Below the pieces are notes generated by a model. The model had not been told where the DNA came from, made no database searches, and was given only the letters and a program-made list of their open reading frames with translations. A DNA stretch of 64,000 nucleotides from Thiomonas sp. X19. Its GTDB lineage: Bacteria; Pseudomonadota; Gammaproteobacteria; Burkholderiales; Burkholderiaceae_C. The number at the start of each line of letters is the position of its first letter. The stretch's first letter is position 1. Location: NCBI RefSeq assembly GCF_900089495.1, contig NZ_LT605203.1:4121427-4185426 (forward strand), given 5' to 3'. Made by a program: the position numbers and the translations under genes. Below are positions 54,927-62,913 of the stretch, piece after piece.

Positions 54927-55433
54927 TCAACCCCGCGCGGCGTCAGCCTGCCAATGCCCGCTCTTGCCGCCAAGCTTTTCCAGCAGACGCACATCGGTCA
55001 TCACCATGCCACGGTCGGCCGCCTTGCACATGTCGTAAATGGTGAGCAAGCCGATCTGCACGGCGGTCAGGGCTTCCATCTCCACCCCGGTGCGGCCCTG
55101 GGTTTCGGCGCGGGCGGTGCAGTGCACGGCGCTGGCAGCGGCGTCCACCTCGAACTCCACGGTGACGCGCGTGAGGGCGATGGGATGGCACAGCGGAATG
55201 AGGTCGGCGGTGCGTTTGGACGCCATGATGGCGGCGATGCGCGCGACGCCGAGCACGTCGCCCTTTTTCGCGCTGCCGGACTGAATCAGCGCCAGCGTGG
55301 CCGGCTGCATGCGGATGGTGCCGCGGGCCACGGCGACGCGCGCGGTCTCAAGCTTGGCGCCGACGTCCACCATTTGGGCCTGGCCGGTGGCGTCGAAATG
55401 GGTGAGGGGCGAAGAGCCGGGGCTGGATGACAT
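54927..55433 (-). CDS. moaC: Cyclic pyranopterin monophosphate synthase MoaC
   Basis: Molybdenum cofactor synthesis, second step. 168 residues from ATG 55433. [37 protein letters not shown] and [29 protein letters not shown] are diagnostic. It begins 13 bases after pyrF and is likely co-transcribed with it. Confidence 0.96.
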   Translation of the reverse strand: MSSSPGSSPLTHFDATGQAQMVDVGAKLETARVAVARGTIRMQPATLALIQSGSAKKGDVLGVARIAAIMASKRTADLIPLCHPIALTRVTVEFEVDAAASAVHCTARAETQGRTGVEMEALTAVQIGLLTIYDMCKAADRGMVMTDVRLLEKLGGKSGHWQADAARG

Positions 55434-55446
55434 GGCGTTTGGCGGC

Positions 55447-56364
55447 TCAGGCCGCCATCGCTGCAGCGATGGCGGCGCGCAATTGGACGGCTTCGGCACG
55501 CGCTGCCGTGGCGAAGTCAGGGCCGCTGCTGGCGTAGAGCACACTGCGCGAAGCGTTGATCAGGAAGCGGTGGCGCGCGGCGCGCACCGTGGCGAGCAGA
55601 TCTCCACCCTGCGCGCCAATGCCGGGAATGAGCAGCGGCGCGTCAGGCGCGATGGCGCGGATGCGGGCGATGTCGTCGGGCCGGGTGGCGCCGGTGACGA
55701 GGCCGATCTGACCGTTGCGGTTCCACGACCCGGTGGCCAGGCGTGCAACGCGCTCGAAAACCCGCTCCAAATGCCCCCAGGAATCGGCTTCGCCGCTTCC
55801 GCCCCCCGACGGGGCCAAGGAAACTTGGGGCGCCCCGGCATTTCCTTGGGTCGCCAGATGCGGATGCAGACCCTCGGCCGCGAGTTGCAGTGCCTGCAAA
55901 TCTTCGCCTCCGGGGTTGGAGGTGCGGCAGAGCACGAACAGGCCGCGCTCCGGGTAGTGGTCGATATAGGGGTCGAGCGAGTCCGCGCCCATGAAGGGCG
56001 AGACGGTGAGCGCGTCGGCGCCGTAGCGCTCAAAAGCTTCGCGGGCGTAATGCCGTGCGGTGGAGCCGATGTCGCCGCGCTTGGCGTCGAGGATCACCGG
56101 CACGCCAGGGGCGTTGCGGTGGATGTGATTGATGAGTTTTTCAAGCTGCGTCTCGGCCCCGACCGCCGCGAAATGCGCGATCTGCGGCTTGTAGGCACAG
56201 ACCAGGTCGGCCGTGGCGTCGACGATGGCGGCGCAGAAATCGAACAGCCGCGTGGTGTCGTGGGTCCACGGCGCGGGCAGGCGCTCGGGCTCCGGGTCCA
56301 GGCCCACGCACAGGCTGCTGGTGTTGCGCTGGCTGGCGGTTTGCCACTGGTCGATGAAGGTCAT
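55447..56364 (-). CDS. pyrF: Orotidine 5'-phosphate decarboxylase with an in-frame repeat insertion
   Basis: Final step of UMP synthesis. 305 residues, about 30 longer than usual type 2 enzymes. [31 protein letters not shown] (catalytic Asp-x-Lys region), [14 protein letters not shown] and the phosphate-binding [12 protein letters not shown] are intact. The extra residues (QGNAGAPQ then SLAPSGGG) are encoded by a dispersed palindromic repeat at 55802-55850, in a loop between LHPHLA and SWGHLERVF. It probably does not harm the fold. Downstream of the uracil-DNA glycosylase gene by 26 bases. Confidence 0.95.
   Translation of the reverse strand: MTFIDQWQTASQRNTSSLCVGLDPEPERLPAPWTHDTTRLFDFCAAIVDATADLVCAYKPQIAHFAAVGAETQLEKLINHIHRNAPGVPVILDAKRGDIGSTARHYAREAFERYGADALTVSPFMGADSLDPYIDHYPERGLFVLCRTSNPGGEDLQALQLAAEGLHPHLATQGNAGAPQVSLAPSGGGSGEADSWGHLERVFERVARLATGSWNRNGQIGLVTGATRPDDIARIRAIAPDAPLLIPGIGAQGGDLLATVRAARHRFLINASRSVLYASSGPDFATAARAEAVQLRAAIAAAMAA
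55802..55850 (+). repeat. Dispersed palindromic repeat inside pyrF
   Basis: CCCCCCGACGGGGCCAAGG, then AAACTTGGGG, CGCCCCGG and CATTTCCTTG. It matches the copies in the thioredoxin-like gene and recX and is read in the same frame and direction in all three. Confidence 0.75.
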
Positions 56365-56390
56365 GCGCGGCATTCTAGGAAGCTGCCATG

Positions 56391-57356
56391 TCAAGCCGCC
56401 GCGCCGCCCGTTTGCAAAGCCAGCGCGAGCTGGTCCTGCGCGAAACACAGGTCGGCCCAGGCCTTGGCCTTGTCCAGCGGGGTGCGCAGCAAATAAGCGG
56501 GGTGGTAGCTCACCACCACGGGTATGCCCTGGTGGTGAAACAGCCGCTGGCGCAGGCGGCCGATGGGCTCGGCGCTGCCGGTGAGCTGCTGCGCGGCGAA
56601 GCGGCCCAGCGCCAGCAGCAGGCGTGGGCGCACGAGCGTGATCTGGCGCTCCAGAATGGGCTCGCATTGCGCGATTTCATCCGCCTCCGGATTGCGGTTT
56701 CCCGGCGGCCGACACTTGATGATGTTGGCGATGAACACGGTACGCGCCGGGTCGTCGCCGCTGCGCGCCAGGCCCACCGCGCGCAGCATGTTGTCGAGCA
56801 GCTTGCCGGCGGCGCCGACGAAGGGCTCGCCCTGGCGGTCCTCCTCGGCCCCGGGCGCCTCGCCCACCACCATCACCTGAGCCCGGGCGTGGCCCACGCC
56901 GAACACGGTCTGGTGGCGCAGCCCGCCGAGCTTGCAGGCGCGGCAGTCACGGGTGAAGGCGGCAAGCGCGGCCTGGTCGAGCGTGGCGATCTGCTGCAGG
57001 CGGGCCGGCGACGCCAGAGGCGCACGGACCGGCGCCTCTGGTGGCCGCATTGCGACGGTAGGGGCTGACGCGCCGGATGGCGGCGCGGCGCGCTCCGCAT
57101 GCTCCGCGCCATGCGCTCGTCCGCCGGTCTTCTCCTGCGCCGACGGATGCGGCGTTGCCTGCTCGGTGCGCTGCGCGGCGGGGGTGACTGGCCTGGCTTG
57201 CAGTTGTTGCGAACCTCCTGGGCGCTCACCCGGCAGCCGGGGCAGCAGCGCCGCGACCTCGGCCTCGCTCAGCAGGCTGCGGCGGACGAAGGCTGCGGGC
57301 AAGCCCAGGGCTTGCAACGCGGCGCGCCGATTCGGATCGAGCAGAGGATGGGTCAC
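56391..57356 (-). CDS. Family 4 (iron-sulfur) uracil-DNA glycosylase
   Basis: 321 residues from a GTG at 57356 (GGGG upstream, 10 bases after rimI). Residues about 50-130 form a Pro/Ala/Arg-rich disordered linker; the catalytic domain starts at DQAALAAFTRDCRACKLGG. Motif A is GEAPGAEEDRQG, motif B is VSYHPAYLLR. Four cysteines (CRAC, IIKC, AQC) fit the [4Fe-4S] cluster of this family. It removes uracil from DNA. Part of the tsaB-rimI-udg-pyrF-moaC group. Confidence 0.9.
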   Translation of the reverse strand: MTHPLLDPNRRAALQALGLPAAFVRRSLLSEAEVAALLPRLPGERPGGSQQLQARPVTPAAQRTEQATPHPSAQEKTGGRAHGAEHAERAAPPSGASAPTVAMRPPEAPVRAPLASPARLQQIATLDQAALAAFTRDCRACKLGGLRHQTVFGVGHARAQVMVVGEAPGAEEDRQGEPFVGAAGKLLDNMLRAVGLARSGDDPARTVFIANIIKCRPPGNRNPEADEIAQCEPILERQITLVRPRLLLALGRFAAQQLTGSAEPIGRLRQRLFHHQGIPVVVSYHPAYLLRTPLDKAKAWADLCFAQDQLALALQTGGAAA

Positions 57357-57366
57357 GGCGCGCCCC

Positions 57367-57885
57367 TCATGCCAGGTCACGGCGACGGCGCAGCACGTCC
57401 ACCTGGGCCGACATCACCAGCGCGTCTTCCTTGCACGGCTGGCCGTAGACGTCGAGCGCGGGGTAATAGTTGCGGCGCTTGGCCACGGCATGGAAACCGT
57501 AGCGCTCATACAGGCGAATGGCGCGGTGATTGCTCGGGCGCACCTCCAGCCATAGCAAGAGCGCACCCTGCATGGCCGCGGCCACCAACACCGCGTCGAG
57601 CAGGTGCCGGCCCAGCCCCAAGCCGTGCAGCGCGGGATCCACGGTGAGATTGAGCAGGTGCATTTCCTCCACCCCCGGCATGGCGACGAAATAGCCCAGC
57701 ACCACGCCATCCGGCCGCGCCAGAACCTGCACCACATAGCGCGGGTTGAGCGAGTCGGCAAAGTTGCCGCGGCTCCAGGGGAACTCGTAAGCGCGCCGCT
57801 CGATGGACATGACCGCGTGCAAGTCCGTTTCGGTCATGGCGCGCAGTTCAGCCTCAGGCTGCGGCGCGTTGAACTGGGCACTCAT
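57367..57885 (-). CDS. rimI: Ribosomal-protein-S18-alanine N-acetyltransferase RimI
   Basis: GNAT acetyltransferase of 172 residues. The acetyl-CoA motif is DPALHGLGLGRHLLDAVL; conserved LEVRPSNHRAIRLYERYGFHAVAKRRNYYP follows. It acetylates N-termini such as that of S18. Its ATG overlaps the TGA of a 25-codon mini-ORF (ATGA at 57885-57882), the last of a tandem series of ten. Translation may therefore be driven by re-initiation rather than by its own site. Confidence 0.93.
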   Translation of the reverse strand: MSAQFNAPQPEAELRAMTETDLHAVMSIERRAYEFPWSRGNFADSLNPRYVVQVLARPDGVVLGYFVAMPGVEEMHLLNLTVDPALHGLGLGRHLLDAVLVAAAMQGALLLWLEVRPSNHRAIRLYERYGFHAVAKRRNYYPALDVYGQPCKEDALVMSAQVDVLRRRRDLA

Positions 57886-58627
57886 GGTTGAGTCCCCTCG
57901 ACGCTGCGCGTCGTCCCTCCGGGAGGGCATTCACCCTTGAGACGGCTCTGCGGGCTCATGGATGGGCTCCCTCGACGCTGCGCGTCGTCCCTCCGGGAGG
58001 GCATTCGCCCTTGAGACGGCTCTGCGGGCTCATGGATGGGCTCCCTCGACGCTGCGCGTCGTCCCTCCGGGAGGGCATTCGCCCTTGAGACGGCTCTGCG
58101 GGCTCATGGATGGGCTCCCTCGACGCTGCGCGTCGTCCCTCCGGGAGGGCATTCGCCCTTGAGACGGCTCTGCGGGCTCATGGATGGGCTCCCTCGACGC
58201 TGCGCGTCGTCCCTCCGGGAGGGCATTCGCCCTTGAGACGGCTCTGCGGGCTCATGGATGGGCTCCCTCGACGCTGCGCGTCGTCCCTCCGGGAGGGCAT
58301 TCGCCCTTGAGACGGCTCTGCGGGCTCATGGATGGGCTCCCTCGACGCTGCGCGTCGTCCCTCCGGGAGGGCATTCGCCCTTGAGACGGCTCTGCGGGCT
58401 CATGGATGGGCTCCCTCGACGCTGCGCGTCGTCCCTCCGGGAGGGCATTCGCCCTTGAGACGGCTCTGCGGGCTCATGGATGGGCTCCCTCGACGCTGCG
58501 CGTCGTCCCTCCGGGAGGGCATTCGCCCTTGAGACGGCTCTGCGGGCTCATGGATGGGCTCCCTCGACGCTGCGCGTCGTCCCTCCGGGAGGGCATTCGC
58601 CCTTGAGACGGCTCTGCGGGCTCATGG
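57881..58627 (-). repeat. Ten-copy 74-bp tandem array between tsaB and rimI
   Basis: Ten units of 74 bases; nine are essentially identical and the one next to rimI has a few changes. Each unit, read on the minus strand, contains GAGGGA about eight bases before an ATG, the self-complementary pair CCCTCC/GGAGGG and a CGACG/CGTCG hairpin. No spacers or variable parts exist, so it is not CRISPR. Each unit encodes one overlapping mini-ORF. High identity indicates recent expansion or homogenisation. Confidence 0.95.
57882..57959 (-). CDS. rimI-proximal 25-codon mini-ORF; nine more follow upstream at 74-base steps
   Basis: Starts at ATG 57959 and stops at TGA 57884-57882, four bases into rimI (ATGA). 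The same 78-base frame repeats with starts at 58033, 58107, 58181, 58255, 58329, 58403, 58477, 58551 and 58625. Because the unit is 74 and the frame 78 bases, each stop overlaps the next start by ATGA. The encoded peptide (Met-Ser-Pro-Gln-Ser-Arg-Leu-Lys, then CPPGGTTRSVEG) has no known family. Whether it is translated is inferred, not shown. Confidence 0.6.
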   Translation of the reverse strand: MSPQSRLKGECPPGGTTRSVEGTQP

Positions 58628-58727
58628 CAATCTCTCGTTTTGACGGCCGCCCAAGCAGCGCGGGCGAACGCCACAACCCGGGCAGACCCGCAAATATTGC
58701 CGCGCATGATCGTTTGCCGGCAATGCT

Positions 58728-59492
58728 TCATGCCGCCTCGACCCGGCGGGCGCGCTCGCGTTCTTCCGTGGTCAGCGCCACCTTGTTGCGCACATAAATG
58801 GGCAGGGCCTGCGCGGCGGCGACGCTCTCCCCACGCACATGCGCGGCGCGCGCCAGCCGGGCGACCGCGGCGGCTGTGGGCGCCACGGTCTGGGCCGCAC
58901 CCAGCTGTTTCTGCCAGGCCGCCGGCAGAGCCGCAGCCAGCGCCGCGCCATGTTCGGCCCAGGCATGGCCCAGCAGTTGCAAGCCCGCTGGCGGCACTTC
59001 GCCCAAGGCTTGCACCCAGGCCAGCGCAGCGGCTTGCGGCGATGCGACTTGCGCCGGGGCGGCCAGGCGCAAGCCGCCGTCTGCACCCTGCTGCGCCAGC
59101 GCCCAATACAGTTCGCCCATGCGGGCATCGTTCGCCACCAAAAGGGTGGGCGCCTGCGCGGCCGAGCCTTCGGCCGATGCCGCCACGGCGAGCAGGGTGT
59201 GAACGGGTACGACCGGAATGTCCAGCCCGAACGCCAGGCCTTGCGCGGCGGCGCAGGCGGCGCGCAAGCCGGTGAAGGCCCCGGGGCCGGCGCCAAAACC
59301 AATCAGCCCGATGTCGCGCAACCGGATGCCGGCCTCGGCCAGCAATTCCTGCACCAGCGGCAAGAGACGCTGCGAGGCGCGCGCGCCGCCGGGCTCGGTG
59401 CTGGCGAGCACTGCGCCGTCGCCCAGTTGAAGCGCGACCGACAGCCACTCGGTGCTGGAGTCGAAAGCGAGCACATGCAGGGCTGAAGACAT
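58728..59492 (-). CDS. tsaB: tRNA t6A synthesis protein TsaB
   Basis: 254 residues from ATG 59492. ASKH-fold protein: VLAFDSSTEWLSVAL, IGFGAGPGAFTGLRAACAAAQGLAFGLDIPVV and PTLLVANDARMGELYWA match the YeaZ family. It joins TsaD and TsaE to make t6A in tRNA using the product of TsaC/Sua5 (43.6 kb). tsaB-rimI is a common neighbour pair; here 842 bases with the repeat array separate them. Confidence 0.94.
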   Translation of the reverse strand: MSSALHVLAFDSSTEWLSVALQLGDGAVLASTEPGGARASQRLLPLVQELLAEAGIRLRDIGLIGFGAGPGAFTGLRAACAAAQGLAFGLDIPVVPVHTLLAVAASAEGSAAQAPTLLVANDARMGELYWALAQQGADGGLRLAAPAQVASPQAAALAWVQALGEVPPAGLQLLGHAWAEHGAALAAALPAAWQKQLGAAQTVAPTAAAVARLARAAHVRGESVAAAQALPIYVRNKVALTTEERERARRVEAA

Positions 59493-59882
59493 GCGGGGGA
59501 TGAATCGGGCAGGAATGTGGGCGGCGGTTGGACGAAAGCGGTGCAGGCTTGGCGCCCGTTCGCGTGTTGCCACGCGCCTAGCCCCCGCCTGCAGCCAAGT
59601 TTAGTCGTCGGCCAGAACCTGTTCACCACCACCGGCCAACACCTGCCCAAAGGCTTGCTGCTGCCTGCCGATACGATGATGCTGATTCTGGCGTTGATTC
59701 GGTGGCAAGCCGCAAGTCGAATGGTGCGGAGCATGGAAGGCGCCGGCCGCCTCCTGCTGGGGGCCGACCTGGCCGCTTCGAAGCCCTCGCAACATTTCAG
59801 AATTCAAAATCGAGCATGACTTCGCCGCACAAGGCCACCAGTGGCCTTGTGCGGCGAAGTCATGGTTTCAAAGTGGGATCAG
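59493..59882. other. Gap with a large palindrome
   Basis: No convincing gene in 390 bases. Short open frames exist on both strands, but none has family character. The main content is the 50-bp palindrome at 59815-59864, just downstream of the small secreted protein gene. Confidence 0.5.
59815..59864. repeat. 50-bp palindrome, 24-bp perfect arms with a two-base loop
   Basis: CATGACTTCGCCGCACAAGG plus CCAC (59815-59838) is exactly reverse-complemented at 59841-59864 around CA. It lies 18 bases beyond the end of the PsiF-like gene on that gene's strand and may act as its terminator, though no T tract adjoins (only GATTTTG further on). Confidence 0.85.
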
Positions 59883-60128
59883 TTAGCCGCCGTGCATGCA
59901 CTGCTCGACGAAGGTCTTGGCTTGGTTGCCGCCAAGGCCCTGGGCCTTGGCCTCCTGCTCACATGTGGCTTTTGAGGGTGCCCCCCCAGCCTGGCCCTGC
60001 GCAGCCGAACCCGCTGGCGGCGCTCCAGCGGTCTGGGCATGCGCGGGCACGGCTCCCAGGGAAGCCAGAAGTGCGGCGGCGGCAAGTGTTTGAATCCATT
60101 GACTTCGAATGAGTGTGGCTGATTGCAT
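59883..60128 (-). CDS. Small secreted protein with a PsiF-like repeat
   Basis: 81 residues from ATG 60128. A signal peptide ends at AHAQ; a Gly/Ala/Pro-rich spacer leads to ATCEQEAKAQGLGGNQAKTFVEQCMHG, which has the Cys-x-x-x-Ala...Leu-x-Gly...Phe-x-x-x-Cys spacing of PsiF repeats. PsiF is a phosphate-starvation-inducible periplasmic protein of unknown role. Single gene, followed by the long palindrome. Confidence 0.7.
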   Translation of the reverse strand: MQSATLIRSQWIQTLAAAALLASLGAVPAHAQTAGAPPAGSAAQGQAGGAPSKATCEQEAKAQGLGGNQAKTFVEQCMHGG

Positions 60129-60506
60129 TGGAATGTCCTTGATGAGTGAACGATGTTGCGCAGGATTGAACTGACGCATGGAGCGACTGAGCAATCGCGA
60201 TGCCAGCACCTGTTTTTTTCTTCAGAATCAAAGCTTTAATCGCTGACCATGGATCAAAAACCGGGGTGTCCGGGCGAAAACCGGGGATCCGACGCCAAAA
60301 ATGTCCCGCTGAGACGACATGTTTTCCATCATTCGGATAAACCGCTGATTTTTTGACTCATTTTTGTCCCGAACTCACGACAACCTCATTTCCGCACCGT
60401 CATTGCCGCGCTGGGGCTGTTCGCCACCCCGCCAACCGCTGGCCGCGTTGCTGGCATGGTTGTCGCGCACCAACGACGCATTTCCCCCGACCTGCTGCTG
60501 CCGCCG
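60129..60506. other. Control region with direct repeats
   Basis: 378 bases without a gene between divergent PsiF-like and dacB genes. At 60255-60290 AAAACCGGGG occurs twice about 21 bases apart (AAAACCGGGGTGTCCGG, GAAAACCGGGGATCC), followed by GCCAAAAATGTCCCGC. It may be the relict end of an insertion sequence, or an operator; neither can be shown here. Confidence 0.4.
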
Positions 60507-61955
60507 ATGAATCGAACCCGCCGTCTTTTGTGCTCCAGCCTGGCCATGGCCGCCGTTCCTGTGGGGCTCGCGCCCCGTGCCCAGGCACGGGTGCTCACGC
60601 GGGAGCGGCTGCCCGCGGCAGTTGCCCAGGCTCTGGCCCAGGCCCGCATTCCCGCCTCGGCCTGCAGCTTCATCGTGCAGCCGCTGGGGCATGCCGAGCC
60701 CCGGCTCGCTTTCAACACGACGCAGCCGATGAACCCGGCTTCGCTGATGAAGCTGGTGCCCACCTATGTCGCGCTCAACCTGCTGGGGCCCGCCTACCGC
60801 TGGAAGACGCCGGTGTACACCATGGGGCCGTTGCAAGGCGGCGTGCTCTCGGGCGACCTGGCCTTTGTCGGCAGCGGCGACCCGCATCTGATGGCCGACA
60901 ACCTGTGGAGCCTGGCACAGCGCCTGCGCGACCTGGGGCTGCGCCGCATCGACGGCAATGTGCTGATCGACCGCAGCGCTTTCGACCTGCCACCGCACGA
61001 CCGCGCCGCCTTCGACGGCGACACCCTGGCGCCTTACAACGTCGGCCCCAACGCCTTCCTGCTGAACTTCGGAGCCATGCGCCTGAGCTTCCAACCCGAG
61101 CCGCAGCGCGGCCAGGTGGGCATTGCGGTGGAGCCGCCGCTGGCCGGCTTTCATGTGGCGCAGCGCCCGCGGCTCGATGGCGTGGCCTGCGGCGCGTGGA
61201 AAGACCGCCTGCGCGCCAACTTCGAGCAGCCGCTGGCCCCCGCCTTCACAGGGCAGTATTCGCCGCAATGCGGGGAGCAGACCTGGAACATTGCCGCGCT
61301 CATGCCGGCCGACGCTTTCGTCCAGGGCATCCTCGCCGCCTTGTTCGCGCAGGTGGGCATTGCCTGGAACGGGCAGGTGGTGTCGGGCCGGCTGCCGCCG
61401 ACCGCCGCCCTGCTCACGGCCTGGGAGTCCGAGCCGCTGGCGGTGATCGTGCGCGACATCAACAAGTACAGCAACAACGTCATGGCGCAGCAGGTGTTCC
61501 TCACGCTGGCGCTGCAAACCTATGGGCCGCCAGCCGACTTCGCCAAGGCCGCGCAAGCCGCCAATCAGTGGCTGGATGCGCATCAGCTCGCCATGCCCGG
61601 CCTGGTCCTGGACAACGGTTGCGGGCTGTCGCGCATCGCCCGCATTTCCGCCGACGACATCAACCGCCTGCTGCGCGCCGCCTGGGCTTCCGCGGTGATG
61701 CCGGAGTTCATCGCCTCGCTGCCGCTGGCGGGCGAGGACGGCACGCTCAAGCGTCGCTACGACGGCCGCCCCGAAGCCGGCCTGATCCACGCCAAGACCG
61801 GCAGCCTGCGCAATGTGTTGAGCTTGGCCGGCTACGTGCAATCGCCGACCACCGGCCGTCGCTCCACCGTGGTGGCGCTGATCAACGACCCGCGCGCGGC
61901 CGGCGGCTGGGGTACGATCGAAGCGCTGCTGGACGAAGCTCTGCGCAGCGCCTGA
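60507..61955 (+). CDS. dacB: D-alanyl-D-alanine carboxypeptidase/endopeptidase (PBP4)
   Basis: 482 residues from ATG 60507 with a signal peptide ending AQA. Penicillin-binding motifs: SLMK (NPASLMKLVPTYVAL), SNN (NKYSNNVMAQQ) and KTG (IHAKTGSLRNVL). The large insertion between the first two motifs fits class C PBP4. It trims or cleaves peptidoglycan cross-links. An in-frame ATG at 60456 is possible but would spoil the signal peptide. A truncated copy of its 3' end lies at 62254. Confidence 0.93.
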   Translation: MNRTRRLLCSSLAMAAVPVGLAPRAQARVLTRERLPAAVAQALAQARIPASACSFIVQPLGHAEPRLAFNTTQPMNPASLMKLVPTYVALNLLGPAYRWKTPVYTMGPLQGGVLSGDLAFVGSGDPHLMADNLWSLAQRLRDLGLRRIDGNVLIDRSAFDLPPHDRAAFDGDTLAPYNVGPNAFLLNFGAMRLSFQPEPQRGQVGIAVEPPLAGFHVAQRPRLDGVACGAWKDRLRANFEQPLAPAFTGQYSPQCGEQTWNIAALMPADAFVQGILAALFAQVGIAWNGQVVSGRLPPTAALLTAWESEPLAVIVRDINKYSNNVMAQQVFLTLALQTYGPPADFAKAAQAANQWLDAHQLAMPGLVLDNGCGLSRIARISADDINRLLRAAWASAVMPEFIASLPLAGEDGTLKRRYDGRPEAGLIHAKTGSLRNVLSLAGYVQSPTTGRRSTVVALINDPRAAGGWGTIEALLDEALRSA

Positions 61956-61977
61956 GTCCGGTTCCGTCAGCCTCATC

Positions 61978-62247
61978 ATGCAAATATCCGACTGGTCGGG
62001 CTTTACTGCCGCAGCCTTGACCACAGCCTCCTTCGTCCCGCAGGTCTGGCTGACCCTGCGCACGCGCGACGTTTCCGGCATTTCAATCGGCATGTATGCG
62101 GCGTTCACGACTGGTGTGTTCCTCTGGCTGATCTACGGCATCGCCGAAGGTTCCTGGCCACTCATCGCAGCCAATGCCATCACCTTGAGTCTTGCCTCCT
62201 GTGTGCTGCTGCTGCGCCTACGCTACGGGCACATCCCGCGCGAGTAG
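61978..62247 (+). CDS. SemiSWEET sugar transporter
   Basis: 89 residues, three transmembrane helices (one MtN3/PQ-loop unit). SGFTAAALTTASFVPQVWLTLRTRDVSGISIGMYAAFTTGVFLWLIYGI has the PQ motif in FVPQV. Dimers transport sugars such as sucrose or glucose down their gradient. It starts 22 bases after dacB and is flanked on its other side by a fragment of dacB, suggesting an insertion or duplication event. Confidence 0.9.
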   Translation: MQISDWSGFTAAALTTASFVPQVWLTLRTRDVSGISIGMYAAFTTGVFLWLIYGIAEGSWPLIAANAITLSLASCVLLLRLRYGHIPRE

Positions 62248-62253
62248 TCGTCG

Positions 62254-62343
62254 ATGAGGCCGGAGTTCCTCGCCTGGGCGCCGCTCGCAGGTGAGGACGG
62301 CGAGTTCGAGGCGCTGCTGAACGAAGCCTTGCGCAACGCCTGA
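62254..62343 (+). pseudogene. Truncated second copy of the dacB 3' end
   Basis: From ATG 62254 the frame reads RPEFLAWAPLAGEDG, then FEALLNEALRNA and stop. It matches PEFIASLPLAGEDG and IEALLDEALRSA of dacB (61701-61955), but the roughly 70 codons between, including the KTG motif, are deleted. It therefore cannot be active. The SemiSWEET gene lies between the intact and broken copies. Confidence 0.8.
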
Positions 62344-62913
62344 GCAGTCAAGCCGATCCCAAAGCCGCCCCCCCCGAACCGGCCCCGCCGCGATGCCAGC
62401 CCATGAGCTGCCGCGCATGCATGAGCCCGGATGGGACTGAAGGCTGCGTGCCTCCACCACCGCTTGTTGCGACGCAGCAGTCTCAACGCCCCCTCAGGCC
62501 GCGCGACGGGCAGATGCTCACGGTATCCCCTCAAATTCCATCACACTCCCAGGGTAAAGGCTTTAATTTAGAGTTTTATCGGTTTATTCATCATGAAAAT
62601 TGCTTTAGAATTCTAATAACTAGAGTTTCTCAGAACGAGTCTCTAGAGACCATCCGTGTGCGCACTCGTTGCGCACGTTCATGTCCTGATCCGCGCCGCC
62701 CTCGGGCGGCAGCCGGGCCTCGCCTGGTGCGATCGACGGGCGTTTCGCCACCCTGCGAATCGGCTCCTCATGCATGGCTCCATGCGCGACCGATTCCTGC
62801 CTTGATCCCGCCGCCAGCGCGTGCGGGGGATCGCCAAGTCGCCATGGCCGGTGCTGCACCGGCCATCCTTTCCTCGGATGCGCCAGCCGGCCATCCACGA
62901 CTTTGGAGCCGCG
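62344..62913. other. Large gap before gpsA with an AT-rich island and a hairpin
   Basis: 570 bases without a supported gene. Bases 62555-62650 are strongly AT-rich for this window (TTTAATTTAGAGTTTTATCG and more). ATGGCCGGTG (62844-62853) and CACCGGCCAT (62857-62866) form a perfect 10-bp hairpin followed by CCTTTCCT. A short RNA between the AT-rich patch and the hairpin is possible but unproven. The usual upstream neighbour secB is absent. Confidence 0.4.

Noticed and set aside
57888..58606. Series of identical 66-codon plus-strand frames across the tandem array
   Set aside because: They arise from the 74-bp periodicity, overlap one another, have no ribosome binding sites and read antisense to tsaB-rimI. 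The minus-strand mini-ORFs, with ATGA coupling and upstream GAGGGA, are the better explanation.
57881..58627. CRISPR array
   Set aside because: Units are directly adjacent and identical along their whole length; there are no variable spacers and no cas genes nearby.
59517..59819. 100-codon plus-strand frame after tsaB, possible transposase fragment
   Set aside because: A stretch such as LILALIRWQAASRMV looked suggestive, but no transposase motif or terminal repeats could be found; it remains unsupported.
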